A stretch of DNA of 64,000 nucleotides from positions 1-64,000 of the forward strand of contig CAMCIC010000013.1 in NCBI GenBank assembly GCA_945874895.1. The letters run 5' to 3'. The notes under the pieces are model-generated. The model was not told where the DNA came from. It made no database searches and saw only the letters and a program-made list of their open reading frames with translations. The position numbers and the translations under genes are program-made. Shown here piece after piece: positions 12,001 through 16,489 of this stretch. This DNA comes from Akkermansia muciniphila. Its GTDB lineage: Bacteria > Verrucomicrobiota > Verrucomicrobiia > Verrucomicrobiales > Akkermansiaceae. The first letter of the stretch is position 1; each line of letters starts with the position of its first letter.

Positions 12001-13955
12001 GAGCCGGATCCCAGCGACAAGGTGCCCGCACCCGTTTTCGTCAGCGCACCAGAACCTTGCAACTGAGGAGCAGTCCATGCTGTGCCTGCTGCTCCCGTTC
12101 CGTCATCAATCGTTAAGGTCGAGCCTGAGGCCACATCAAGGATACCGCCACCTGTGCCGAAGCTGAAGACTTGCCCCGCTCCCACGTTGGTGGCGTTAGG
12201 GGTATTTACGTTATAGTTGCTACTCGCAAGACGGAACGTTCCACCGTTGGAAAGTTCCACCGATTTGTAAACGCTGGCTTGAGTTCCGAGAGGGTGCGTG
12301 GTTCCGAACGAGCCTGTAGTGTTACCTGGCATCGAAACAATCGCAGTCGCGCCATTGATCACAACATCTCCCGAGAAGGTGTTGCTGGTGGAACTGAGCG
12401 TCAATGTGCCTGCCGTAACGTTCAGCGAGTTGTTACCAGCAGTGGTCGAGCCCCCGCTGACAACGCCCGTCATCGTCATCGATCCTGCACCGGACTTGTT
12501 CAATGTGAAGGTGCCGAGGGCGGTCGTGCCGCCAAGAGTAACCAACGCATTCGCCTGAGGAGAAAAAGTCGAGGCACCAGTCTGCGTGGCGTTTCCGAAA
12601 GTAACACCGCCCGTGCCACTTGTCGCATTGGATCCACGATTCACCGTGAGTGTGTTCGCACCAATGCTCAAAGTTCCCAGTGTGTGTGTCAAACCCGCGC
12701 CAGCCGCAAGACGATCGGACGTGATCGCCGCGGATCCGCTGACCGTCGTATTGCGTGCATAGTTGAGCGCCGTATCGTTCGCCAGTTGCAATTCACCACC
12801 CGCGATGGACAAAGTAGCCGCGCCCGTGCCCAGAGCATTCGCACTGGTAGTCGCACGCAACACCCCAGAGTTGAGGGTAGTAGAGCTTGTATACAAATTC
12901 GCACCCGAAAAAACTGCAGGCACCACACCTTGTTTGGTCACACCAGTCACGTTGGCTCCGATGACCGAGCTGATGGTCGTAAGAGCAGCAGCGCCAGTGT
13001 TATCGCCTCGCACGGCAATCGTGCCAGTGGGATTGATCGCAGTCGTGCTCAATACAATCTTTGACGTCGCACCTGTGACACCGCCACCGTTGCCCGTGTT
13101 ATCGACTGTGAGATTCCCGGTGCCAGAAATGCCTCCTGTGATCGTCGTATTTCCCGTTCCCGCCAAGGTGGTGCCGTAGAAGGCACGCACCGTCAGGTTG
13201 CCTGCCAAAGTAATGGCACCCGAATAGGTCAACGAGTTTGCGACCGTGTTGGGAGTCAAGGTCACTACGCCACTATCGGGTGCATTGACCGTCAAAGCTC
13301 TGGCCACCGTCGCATTGCCCATCAGAGTAGCTCCTGTGGAACCCACGCCCCCCATGCTGATTGCGCTGGCTCCCACGGATGAACCATTCGCTCCCACGTT
13401 CACCGTGCCGTTGCGAATGGTCAATCCACCAGTAAAGGTATTGCCGTTGTTGCCGGGAACAAATGTGCCACTGCCATCCTTGATCAACCCTGCCGAGCCT
13501 GCGATGATGGAGCTAATGGTGTGGGAGTTCGAACCATTCACGGTAACTGTAGGTGCCGTGCCACCAAATGTCATGGTATTGGCCGCAGTTCCCAGCGTGA
13601 CGGCCGTTGTTTGACCCGCACCAAAAACGACTTTGTTCACGCTGACGGTGCCCGCACCAATGGTGGCGTTGCCATAGTTCAACGTAGCCGTTCCGATGTT
13701 AACGGTGTCAGCCGTGGTAATGGTGGTATTCGCCGTAGCCAGTGTGCCTGCGGAACTCGTGCTCCAAAACGCACTGGTGCCCCAAGTGCCAGTCGTAGAA
13801 CCAAAGCCGGCCGTAACACCATCAGAGTCCCACCAATAATCCACCGCCTTCGCTTGCTGAAGACCAAATGCGCAGGCCAGCGCAGCTGCGAGAATTCCAG
13901 GGATAAGACGACGACGTGAAGTACGCACTTGTACCAAGCTGTATTTGGCTTTCAT
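1..13955 (-). CDS. Giant secreted autotransporter-associated beta-strand-repeat protein (C-terminus beyond left edge)
   Basis: The minus frame is open from the ATG at 13955 to the edge, at least 4,651 codons. I checked it near 13955, 7260, 3600, 1080 and 1 and found the same frame. Residues 1-37 are a signal peptide: a basic stretch with RTSRRR, a hydrophobic ILAAALACAF core and an AKA|VD cleavage site. Almost all the rest is degenerate repeats of the form GTLTLSGANTYTGTTTI, rich in G, T, N, S and A, typical of autotransporter-associated beta-strand (PATR-type) passengers that form long beta-helices. Aromatic 'W..W' modules recur near 13840, 10690, 8090 and 5200, so the protein looks like several passengers joined together. 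The visible end holds DPDGDGVNNLLEFA and TIEGSDDLSTW, a Verrucomicrobia-type C-terminal region, so the stop is probably close beyond the edge. No autotransporter barrel or sorting signal is visible. The role is probably cell-surface or matrix structure or adhesion (inference). Confidence 0.9.
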   Translation of the reverse strand, partial: MKAKYSLVQVRTSRRRLIPGILAAALACAFGLQQAKAVDYWWDSDGVTAGFGSTTGTWGTSAFWSTSSAGTLATANTTITTADTVNIGTATLNYGNATIGAGTVSVNKVVFGAGQTTAVTLGTAANTMTFGGTAPTVTVNGSNSHTISSIIAGSAGLIKDGSGTFVPGNNGNTFTGGLTIRNGTVNVGANGSSVGASAISMGGVGSTGATLMGNATVARALTVNAPDSGVVTLTPNTVANSLTYSGAITLAGNLTVRAFYGTTLAGTGNTTITGGISGTGNLTVDNTGNGGGVTGATSKIVLSTTAINPTGTIAVRGDNTGAAALTTISSVIGANVTGVTKQGVVPAVFSGANLYTSSTTLNSGVLRATTSANALGTGAATLSIAGGELQLANDTALNYARNTTVSGSAAITSDRLAAGAGLTHTLGTLSIGANTLTVNRGSNATSGTGGVTFGNATQTGASTFSPQANALVTLGGTTALGTFTLNKSGAGSMTMTGVVSGGSTTAGNNSLNVTAGTLTLSSTSNTFSGDVVINGATAIVSMPGNTTGSFGTTHPLGTQASVYKSVELSNGGTFRLASSNYNVNTPNATNVGAGQVFSFGTGGGILDVASGSTLTIDDGTGAAGTAWTAPQLQGSGALTKTGAGTLSLGSGSSNFGTAFTGTITASAGTLTLGNAGNPLGNTTAGTTISSGAALNLNGTTQTAVEPLTIAGAGLTATPAGVITNSSGTAATWVGPVTLSGAATIGGGAGAMTLSNTATVNMSGNALTLNHAAGRVTMSGIISGAAAVSITGSSTGDVVLGAANTYSGGTTLNAGSTTAIAIGSTGTAGSPTDGPFGSGTAPLVLAGGSLRAGTGSSFTVGNAVTISANTTFPTVASEKTLVFSGPVTLSGGNRTLSSAVGSTVVGTTVRFDGAIGDAGSNLGIVKTGIGSVTLNATHTFTGGTTVQEGALVLSGSIPSNTSLTVTPTTAGGAGFHLASGNANALTNVSALSLGSVTGATNLTFELGENTASSDSIVTPAAATTSGVININVLALPSFGTSSSYTLISAPSGLSGATYSLVNAPGGYTYSLNATDTAVQLGVTPVTGDIYWRGDTSNSWSALTGLNSNWYSDASGATNAQASPGAGSTVRFSTVNANNAAGVITTTLDNNYSVNNLVFGNNPNGVTSVTIAGGTTPAFAAGVLTISPSSSNDGISVGANAGSVTISAPVVLGSNQKWSVDGTGANGSALTVTGAVSGSANWDISGLVTLHSATSTYNGTATILSGGILQSGAANGFPANANVALNSGATLRLNGFSNTVASLTGVGTVQNNNASTAATLTVGNASDFTFDGIFQNGAAATLGVTKAGEGKLTLTGANTHTGTTTVSAGTLLFGNATTLTSANAVTLSGTGILDLNGFSPTIGTLTSSVAACSITNSGTSASTLAFTGGGATAAAITDGATGAIALRVTNENGNFALSNSTNNFSGGIVLTNSATGSRMSPGTIVTGAYGTGAITMGEAPTDKAGIYFTTGSQTLSNPIIVNTALGTDRVGLRADAAVTLSGVITANLAPLTFTSNSGTGGSVTLTNQVTGASGLVLDITSLSAAATQFSVTLNNATVNTNNYQGDTVINLNAASGKSATLQLSQPDQIPNGAGAGNVIVNSNGSGIGLLSLVGVSETINGLSGSGNVASTSGTVTLTLGDNNATASHSGAINNTTGTLSVTKIGTGTQTLSGTSNFAGELNVNGGTVAFPSSPATSGPLGNSTVVNLNGGGISYTSSASTNLNRPLVIGASAGTVDVASAAGTLNLAVTSTGGNLIKTGPGTVAISGATTLNAGAAGVVVNEGTLRAGFGSAGIATLNVGTAGRVDLQNSATEALVLGTTTGALTLAGGSQLGFELNGASNDSIAVGTGGTAVTSGVVTLNLSGTPAAGTYTLITADSGLAGATYALGVAPNGYNYTINASDTVVSVTVSAYVPSYWRGGQDLSWNTLGSGSANWTTDAAGLVDALSKPVAADTVIFSATGAPVVDNAIATTLDAGFTIDSLQFSNVPTGITAVTLAPGTGGSLTVSPVSTSGGIRVLSGGGNATISAPLSVGAAQTWDVDATGSLVVSGDTTFGASVNKTSAGALTLSGNNSGSGALTLSAGTLNLNSPTALGTGTLTIGAGTTINTAANNTLTNNNAQNWNGDFTFTGTGSLNLGTGAVNLVNSTVVTSATTANALTVGGVISDGGNNRALTKAGTGSLILSGANTYGGLTTISAGTLRITHGTALGSTAAGTTQSGAGALELDGTGGSFSVGAEALTINGGGISNGGALRNIAGDNTYAGAITMAAQSRINSDSGTLTLSHPNAVSAGNFTLVVGGAANTNIPGALVLGTGGVSKSDGAGTLTLGGTNVYTGNTTLSAGTLNVTGTITGNTTSSTLSHGATAGNTVVNVSNNMTIFAIAGANATGANAVYNQTGGTVTISPGTSNTQFIAQNGYGYFNLTGGTFRDLNRFDVNQGTGSTNAVGVAYIGSTLNNNNGEWMIIGFGGVGQMTVGAGGSVTRVGATQPLGIVMNSNGANGILNLTGGSVDTGTMPIRFGNGTASNTTGTVNVADGILTTGTQGTINIGSGTGNNGYYNFAGGTIRTSAALASGYAPASTGTITMTSTVFGAIDNTGTANDFEGGLTVDTNGFNSTFANNLVGSTLNAAVGVTQADLTIEGGSGYIGAPAVQFSTTGVTTGGTPAAGYAVISGGAVTEIVITNPGTYASGTVPTVTLLGGGGSGATVTAGALVTPNAAGGLTKSGTGTLTLTGTNTYAGPTSVTGGTLLLNGNAAGTPTTSAVSVASGATLGFTTGSASTLDLTGKPLTLSGGSLNFDVGSTQVSDTIAVQDFTITANSALTFNSLGGLSEGNTYTVLTSVNPITNAGGYTLTGQTIGRVTLTPTINANSITVTATVDEGQWALEGGGNWSTGANWTGYLPASAGDAALFGSAITAPATVSVDTPQIVGFMRFHNSNAYTVGTSGGNFLTLNNGASNAVVSVTSGSHTIAENIALLSNATLTPATDTQLTVSGVISGTSRTLDVSGPGTVVLTAANTYTGTTTVANGTLTLSGARTGSSGAFNVSNVAGLSAVLNITNGTYALGANAMNIANAPTTGATGTVNQSGGSISFTSGNALLIGQNFVGNQGIYNLSGGSITTFASSTRGIMLGVNSNPTPGVNSGGGIFNLSGTGTLNMTAASGGGGDALLEIGRSSATANNTTNAFNQTGGTANVGILSLGGAASGSAGVNATLSLTAGTFRANQFTVLAAGASNTATINIGGSALVTLPAFPSARGAGSTATLTIDSTTGYLRPTATSTTYMPAGSFSTAKLTANGAKFDTNGFDITIGQAWQDDSTLGTLTKLGTGNLTLSGVNTYTGTTTISAGTLTINEGSIASSSDIVNNGILAYALTTNARTYSGPITGTGSVTKSGTNTLTLAGANTYTGNTTVNAGTLTIAGATNSSAGNITVGATGSPATLNVANGGSLTTTGGLSLAAAVGNVFTVQTGGAVSVASITNNWGTSYTVDGTLNVAGIWLVSTNRTTDTFAGSGSINASALTLSNATTGINYTGSGIINIAGAVTVASNTAGGNPFYTQSSGTLNAASMLLGDTTTGTRTFNLNGGRVNLGAGGIATTGAGASTRAVNLGAGTLGASADWSSSLAMTLTSASPGVTIDTLDSVDNTTARTITLSGILSGTGNALNKTGEGTLILSANNTYTGATTINAGTLQLGNASTTGALSGSSTITNDGRLVINRSNAVTQSTAFGAVSGTGALVQSGSGTTTLDTANTYTGVTEINAGIVNLAAVETAGTSGPMGNQLANAAGTILLGGGTLQYSASNQFDYSGRFSSAANQAYRVDTNGQNVTWASDLTSTSGTLVKSGTGVLTLSGTNVYSGSTTISAGTIQISAANHLGDGSATNTIALGAAALRSTANDYALGVNRSIALSGAAIVRADAGTLTVDGNISNGANGLTLLGLGTDPATSGRIVITGVIGTGATPTGGLTIGNSTTSANVTLSGNNLFTGSINLPALNTQPHSILTVTNSGALGVGSKTLQSTGGGEIHLQNNISLASGISLSVSGNGAQNGLSLNRAVIYNDSGNNVINGNISLVAGNGGTTIESTSGLLTLNGNIAPTVTGRLLQLRGSGDGVVTGVISDGNTVAMPLSKNGASGTWTLSGANTYTGPTTVTTGKLAAGVASVANTSGAFGKNSAVVMADNDSAVLDITGFDTQIGSLTGGGATGGNVTLGAATLTVGGDNTSPAAFAGAISGTGGLTKIGTGTQTLAGANTHTGTTTVASGTLAAGVASVANTSGAFGNNSAVVMADNATAILDITGFDTQIGSLTGGGATGGNVALGAATLTVGGENTSPAAYAGVISGTGGLTKIGTGTQTLSGANTFTGNTTINAGTLLITGSVAGGASAATTGVLGGTGTVTGAATVATSAVLSPGVNNVGTLSFGSTLTLESGSNYAVTITGNGTNDKVNVTGALTANGTITVSLSGYTPVVNDTFDLADAASTTGTPTFSLPTLDQGLEWDTSTFATNGQIKVVNGDPFLAWATQNGLTEANAAKSADPDGDGVNNLLEFATNSNPTNGSSRARVYGKVHMIGGNSVLTYTVATRAAATFASNGSKQEATKDLVKYTIEGSDDLSTWNTVVV
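811..1458 (-). repeat. Tandem 324-bp (108-residue) duplication inside the giant repeat protein
   Basis: Bases 811-1134 and 1135-1458 are two in-frame copies of one 324-bp unit. They are nearly identical over about the first 300 bases and diverge at the high-coordinate end. Both encode a segment with SGAFG, NSAVVMAD, DITGFDTQIGSLTGGGATGG and AATLTVGG, differing by a few substitutions (for example K/N and D/A). The other repeats in this gene are far more degenerate, so this duplication is recent or kept uniform by gene conversion. Confidence 0.85.
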
Positions 13956-14159
13956 AGAATGTGGGTTTGGGATTGGGTTTGAAAATCAGCGATCATTTTT
14001 CTCTAACAGATTTCCGAAATCAATAAAAAACCTTCTTTTTTTAAAAAAATTCACCCATGAACCCGGGAATGGCGACGAATCATGGACACGGCGTGACAAA
14101 AACTCATGCCTTTCGAGATTTTAGCGCTAGTTTGGAGCACATCGCACCGTAGTATCATC

Positions 14160-15359
14160 ATGTTTTTCACCCGCGTCATCGTGCCTTTATCCATCCTCGC
14201 TCTCGGTGCGGCAGGATGGTTTTACTTGGGCCAACCGGTCGAAAAGCCGAAGCCGCAGGCCCTGCCCGAGCAATGCATCAAAACGGAAGTATTGGAACTG
14301 AAGCCCCGAGATTATCAGGTCTGGATCGAAAGCCAAGGATCCGTGCGGGCGCACTACGTGACCACCCTCACGCCCTTGGTCAATGGCACGATCTCGGTGC
14401 TGCATCCCTGTTTTGAAGATGGCGCCTTTTTTGAGAAGGACCAAGTCTTGGCAGAACTGGATCCTGCCGATTTTCAAGCGAGCTTGGCTACCGCAGAAGC
14501 ACGTCTGGCCCGCGCGGAAGCAGCTCTGCAACAAGAACAAGCCCGCGCGAAACAAGCTCGACTCAACTGGGAAGACATCGGCTATGAAGACGATCCTTCC
14601 GAGCTCGTGCTGCGCATCCCTCAACTCAAGGAAGCCCAGGCATCCGTGAAAGCGGCAGCCGCCGATGTCGACCAAGCGAAACGCAATCTAGGACGCACCA
14701 AAATTCGCGCGCCCTTTGCGGGACGCGTCAAAGTTCGCAACGTGGGCCTGGGGCAAGCCGTCGGTAGCAATGCCGCCCTCGGCGAGGTGTTTGCGTCAGA
14801 CATCGCGGAAATCCGTTTGCCCATTTCCCCTGCGCAACTCCATTTTATCAAACTGCCCGCCGAAGAATCCGATCCTCCCGTCGCCGTAAACCTCACCGAT
14901 GCCAGCGGCGCGGCGAATGATCAACAGTGGCAAGCGCATATTGTTCGCACGGAAGGCACGCTCGATGAAGCCAGTCGCGAATTGTTCGCCATCGCCCGAA
15001 TCCAGGATCCCTTCGGCAGATCGAAAAAATCCCTCCCGCTGCGCATTGGTCAACCTCTGCGCGCTCAGATCCAAGGGATCATGTTGCAACAAGTCTTTGT
15101 GATTCCAAGAAAAGCGCTGCGTGGCGTGAATCGCGTATACATCGTAGAGCAAGAACCTCCGGTGCTAAAGCGCAAAGACATCGTGCCGAGTTGGTCCACA
15201 GCCGATGAGATCGTGGTGCGCGACGGATTTGTCAGCGGAGAAAAACTTTCCATCTCATCACTGAACTACGCGGTGGATGGAGCCAAAGTCGAGATCATCA
15301 CGCCTGCTTCCGATGCCCATTCGCAGGAAAATGACCCAGCCACGGCACCGAAATCTTGA
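14160..15359 (+). CDS. Membrane-fusion (HlyD/RND periplasmic adaptor) protein
   Basis: About 399 residues. I chose the ATG at 14160 because the hydrophobic anchor (FFTRVIVPLSILALGAAGWF) starts right after it; an in-frame ATG at 14106 would add 18 unlikely residues. The order is that of RND adaptors: N-terminal anchor, first half of the lipoyl domain (EVLELKPRDYQVWIESQG, then PLVNGTISVLHP), a charged coiled-coil hairpin (residues about 90-170, rich in A, E, Q and K), second lipoyl half (TKIRAPFAGRV), then a beta-barrel and membrane-proximal region. Such proteins link an inner-membrane pump to an outer-membrane channel. No RND or ABC pump or TolC-type gene is adjacent: the next gene encodes a LysM protein. 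It diverges from the giant repeat gene across about 200 bases. The family is sure; the transported substrate is unknown. Confidence 0.85.
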   Translation: MFFTRVIVPLSILALGAAGWFYLGQPVEKPKPQALPEQCIKTEVLELKPRDYQVWIESQGSVRAHYVTTLTPLVNGTISVLHPCFEDGAFFEKDQVLAELDPADFQASLATAEARLARAEAALQQEQARAKQARLNWEDIGYEDDPSELVLRIPQLKEAQASVKAAAADVDQAKRNLGRTKIRAPFAGRVKVRNVGLGQAVGSNAALGEVFASDIAEIRLPISPAQLHFIKLPAEESDPPVAVNLTDASGAANDQQWQAHIVRTEGTLDEASRELFAIARIQDPFGRSKKSLPLRIGQPLRAQIQGIMLQQVFVIPRKALRGVNRVYIVEQEPPVLKRKDIVPSWSTADEIVVRDGFVSGEKLSISSLNYAVDGAKVEIITPASDAHSQENDPATAPKS

Positions 15360-15402
15360 TCTCCCCATCCCATCTGAGCGGAGCATTTGAAAAAATATCA
15401 GG

Positions 15403-15416
15403 AAAACTTAAGTTTT
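15403..15416. promoter_or_regulatory. 14-bp perfect palindrome upstream of the LysM gene
   Basis: Bases 15403-15416 read AAAACTTAAGTTTT, a perfect palindrome 38 bases before the LysM ATG and 43 bases after the adaptor stop. It could be a regulator site or part of the promoter region. With no known consensus matched, this is only a candidate. Confidence 0.3.
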
Positions 15417-15454
15417 TTCTTGATCCCCTCGAAAAAATGGTTACTTTTCTTTTT

Positions 15455-16291
15455 ATGAAGATTCGAAATTTGTTCTTCGGTGTCGTTTTTTTCTCCATCG
15501 CATCGTTTGCCGGAGCGGCCACCTATGTTGTCAAATCAGGCGATAATTTTTATCGTATCGCAAAAAATTACGGGATTTCTCTCAAGCAATTGGAGCAAGC
15601 CAATCCTACTGTGAGTGCGAGTTCGCTGCGCATCGGAGCAAAGCTGGTCATTCCCAGCCGGTCAGATTCCGCATCGCCTGCAGCGTCAGCATCATCTTCA
15701 ACCCCTGCCATTGTCGCAGCCGAGGGTGCCTACGAAGTCCAACAGGGCGATAGCCTCAGCAAAATCGCCCGCACACAAGGCACCACGGTAGCCGCCCTGA
15801 AAGCAGCCAATCCGACATTGAATCCGAACAAAATGGCGATCGGTCAGAAAATTCAAATTCCAGGATCATCTGCTCCTCGCGAGCAAGTCGCCGCGACTCC
15901 TGCGCCCGCACCGACTCCCGTACAACAAACCACCCCAGAAGAGCGCAGCCCAGAGCCCGCTCCGCAGCCTGCTCCTGTGCAAGAAAAAACTTCTGTTGCG
16001 GAAATCCAGAATGCGACACAGCAAACCATGCCGGCACCCGAACCAGCGCCCGCACCTGCCCTCGCACAGGCGGACACCCAGACCGTGAAGAATACCGCGC
16101 CAGAAACCTCTACCCCACAAGGTTCTGCGGCCTACCGCCTGATCAAAACCACGCGTGAACTGACCTTGGCGGAAGTGGCGAAGGAGAACAATACCACTAC
16201 GGAAAAAATCAATGCTCTCAACGGCTGGAGCTTCAGCCCGCAAACCCTTCTCGCCGTGGACTCCGAACTCTACATTCCCGCCCAGCCATAA
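15455..16291 (+). CDS. LysM-repeat cell-wall-binding protein
   Basis: 278 residues from the ATG at 15455, where a signal peptide begins (MKIRNLFFGVVFFSIASFAGA). An upstream in-frame ATG at 15356 overlaps the previous stop and would bury this signal. Two clear LysM domains follow: residues about 22-66 (TYVVKSGDNFYRIAKNYGIS up to KLVIP) and about 88-132 (YEVQQGDSLSKIARTQGT up to QKIQIP). A proline- and alanine-rich linker of about 85 residues separates them from a weaker third LysM-like segment (LTLAEVAKENNTTTEKINAL up to LYIP). LysM domains bind N-acetylglucosamine-containing glycan, so this is probably a periplasmic peptidoglycan-associated protein. There is no catalytic domain. A strong terminator follows the gene. 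Confidence 0.88.
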   Translation: MKIRNLFFGVVFFSIASFAGAATYVVKSGDNFYRIAKNYGISLKQLEQANPTVSASSLRIGAKLVIPSRSDSASPAASASSSTPAIVAAEGAYEVQQGDSLSKIARTQGTTVAALKAANPTLNPNKMAIGQKIQIPGSSAPREQVAATPAPAPTPVQQTTPEERSPEPAPQPAPVQEKTSVAEIQNATQQTMPAPEPAPAPALAQADTQTVKNTAPETSTPQGSAAYRLIKTTRELTLAEVAKENNTTTEKINALNGWSFSPQTLLAVDSELYIPAQP

Positions 16292-16323
16292 GTAGAGCCT
16301 CTCGCAACTCACGGCATCCCGTG

Positions 16324-16364
16324 CCCGCCTGGAGTCATCCCCTCCAGGCGGGATTTTTGTTTTT
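16324..16364 (+). terminator. Rho-independent terminator after the LysM gene
   Basis: An 11-bp perfect stem (CCCGCCTGGAG at 16324-16334 pairing with CTCCAGGCGGG at 16342-16352) with a 7-base loop is followed by ATTTTTGTTTTT. It lies 33 bases after the LysM stop codon. Confidence 0.9.
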
Positions 16365-16489
16365 GCAGCAAGCGAAAAACACCGCGGTACATGCATCAGT
16401 ACGCGATACCGCATGACACCTTGCCATCGCAGCCACCTCGCCGCGCGCAAATTTCTCGCATTCAACCGATTCTTCGCCATCATCACGCC

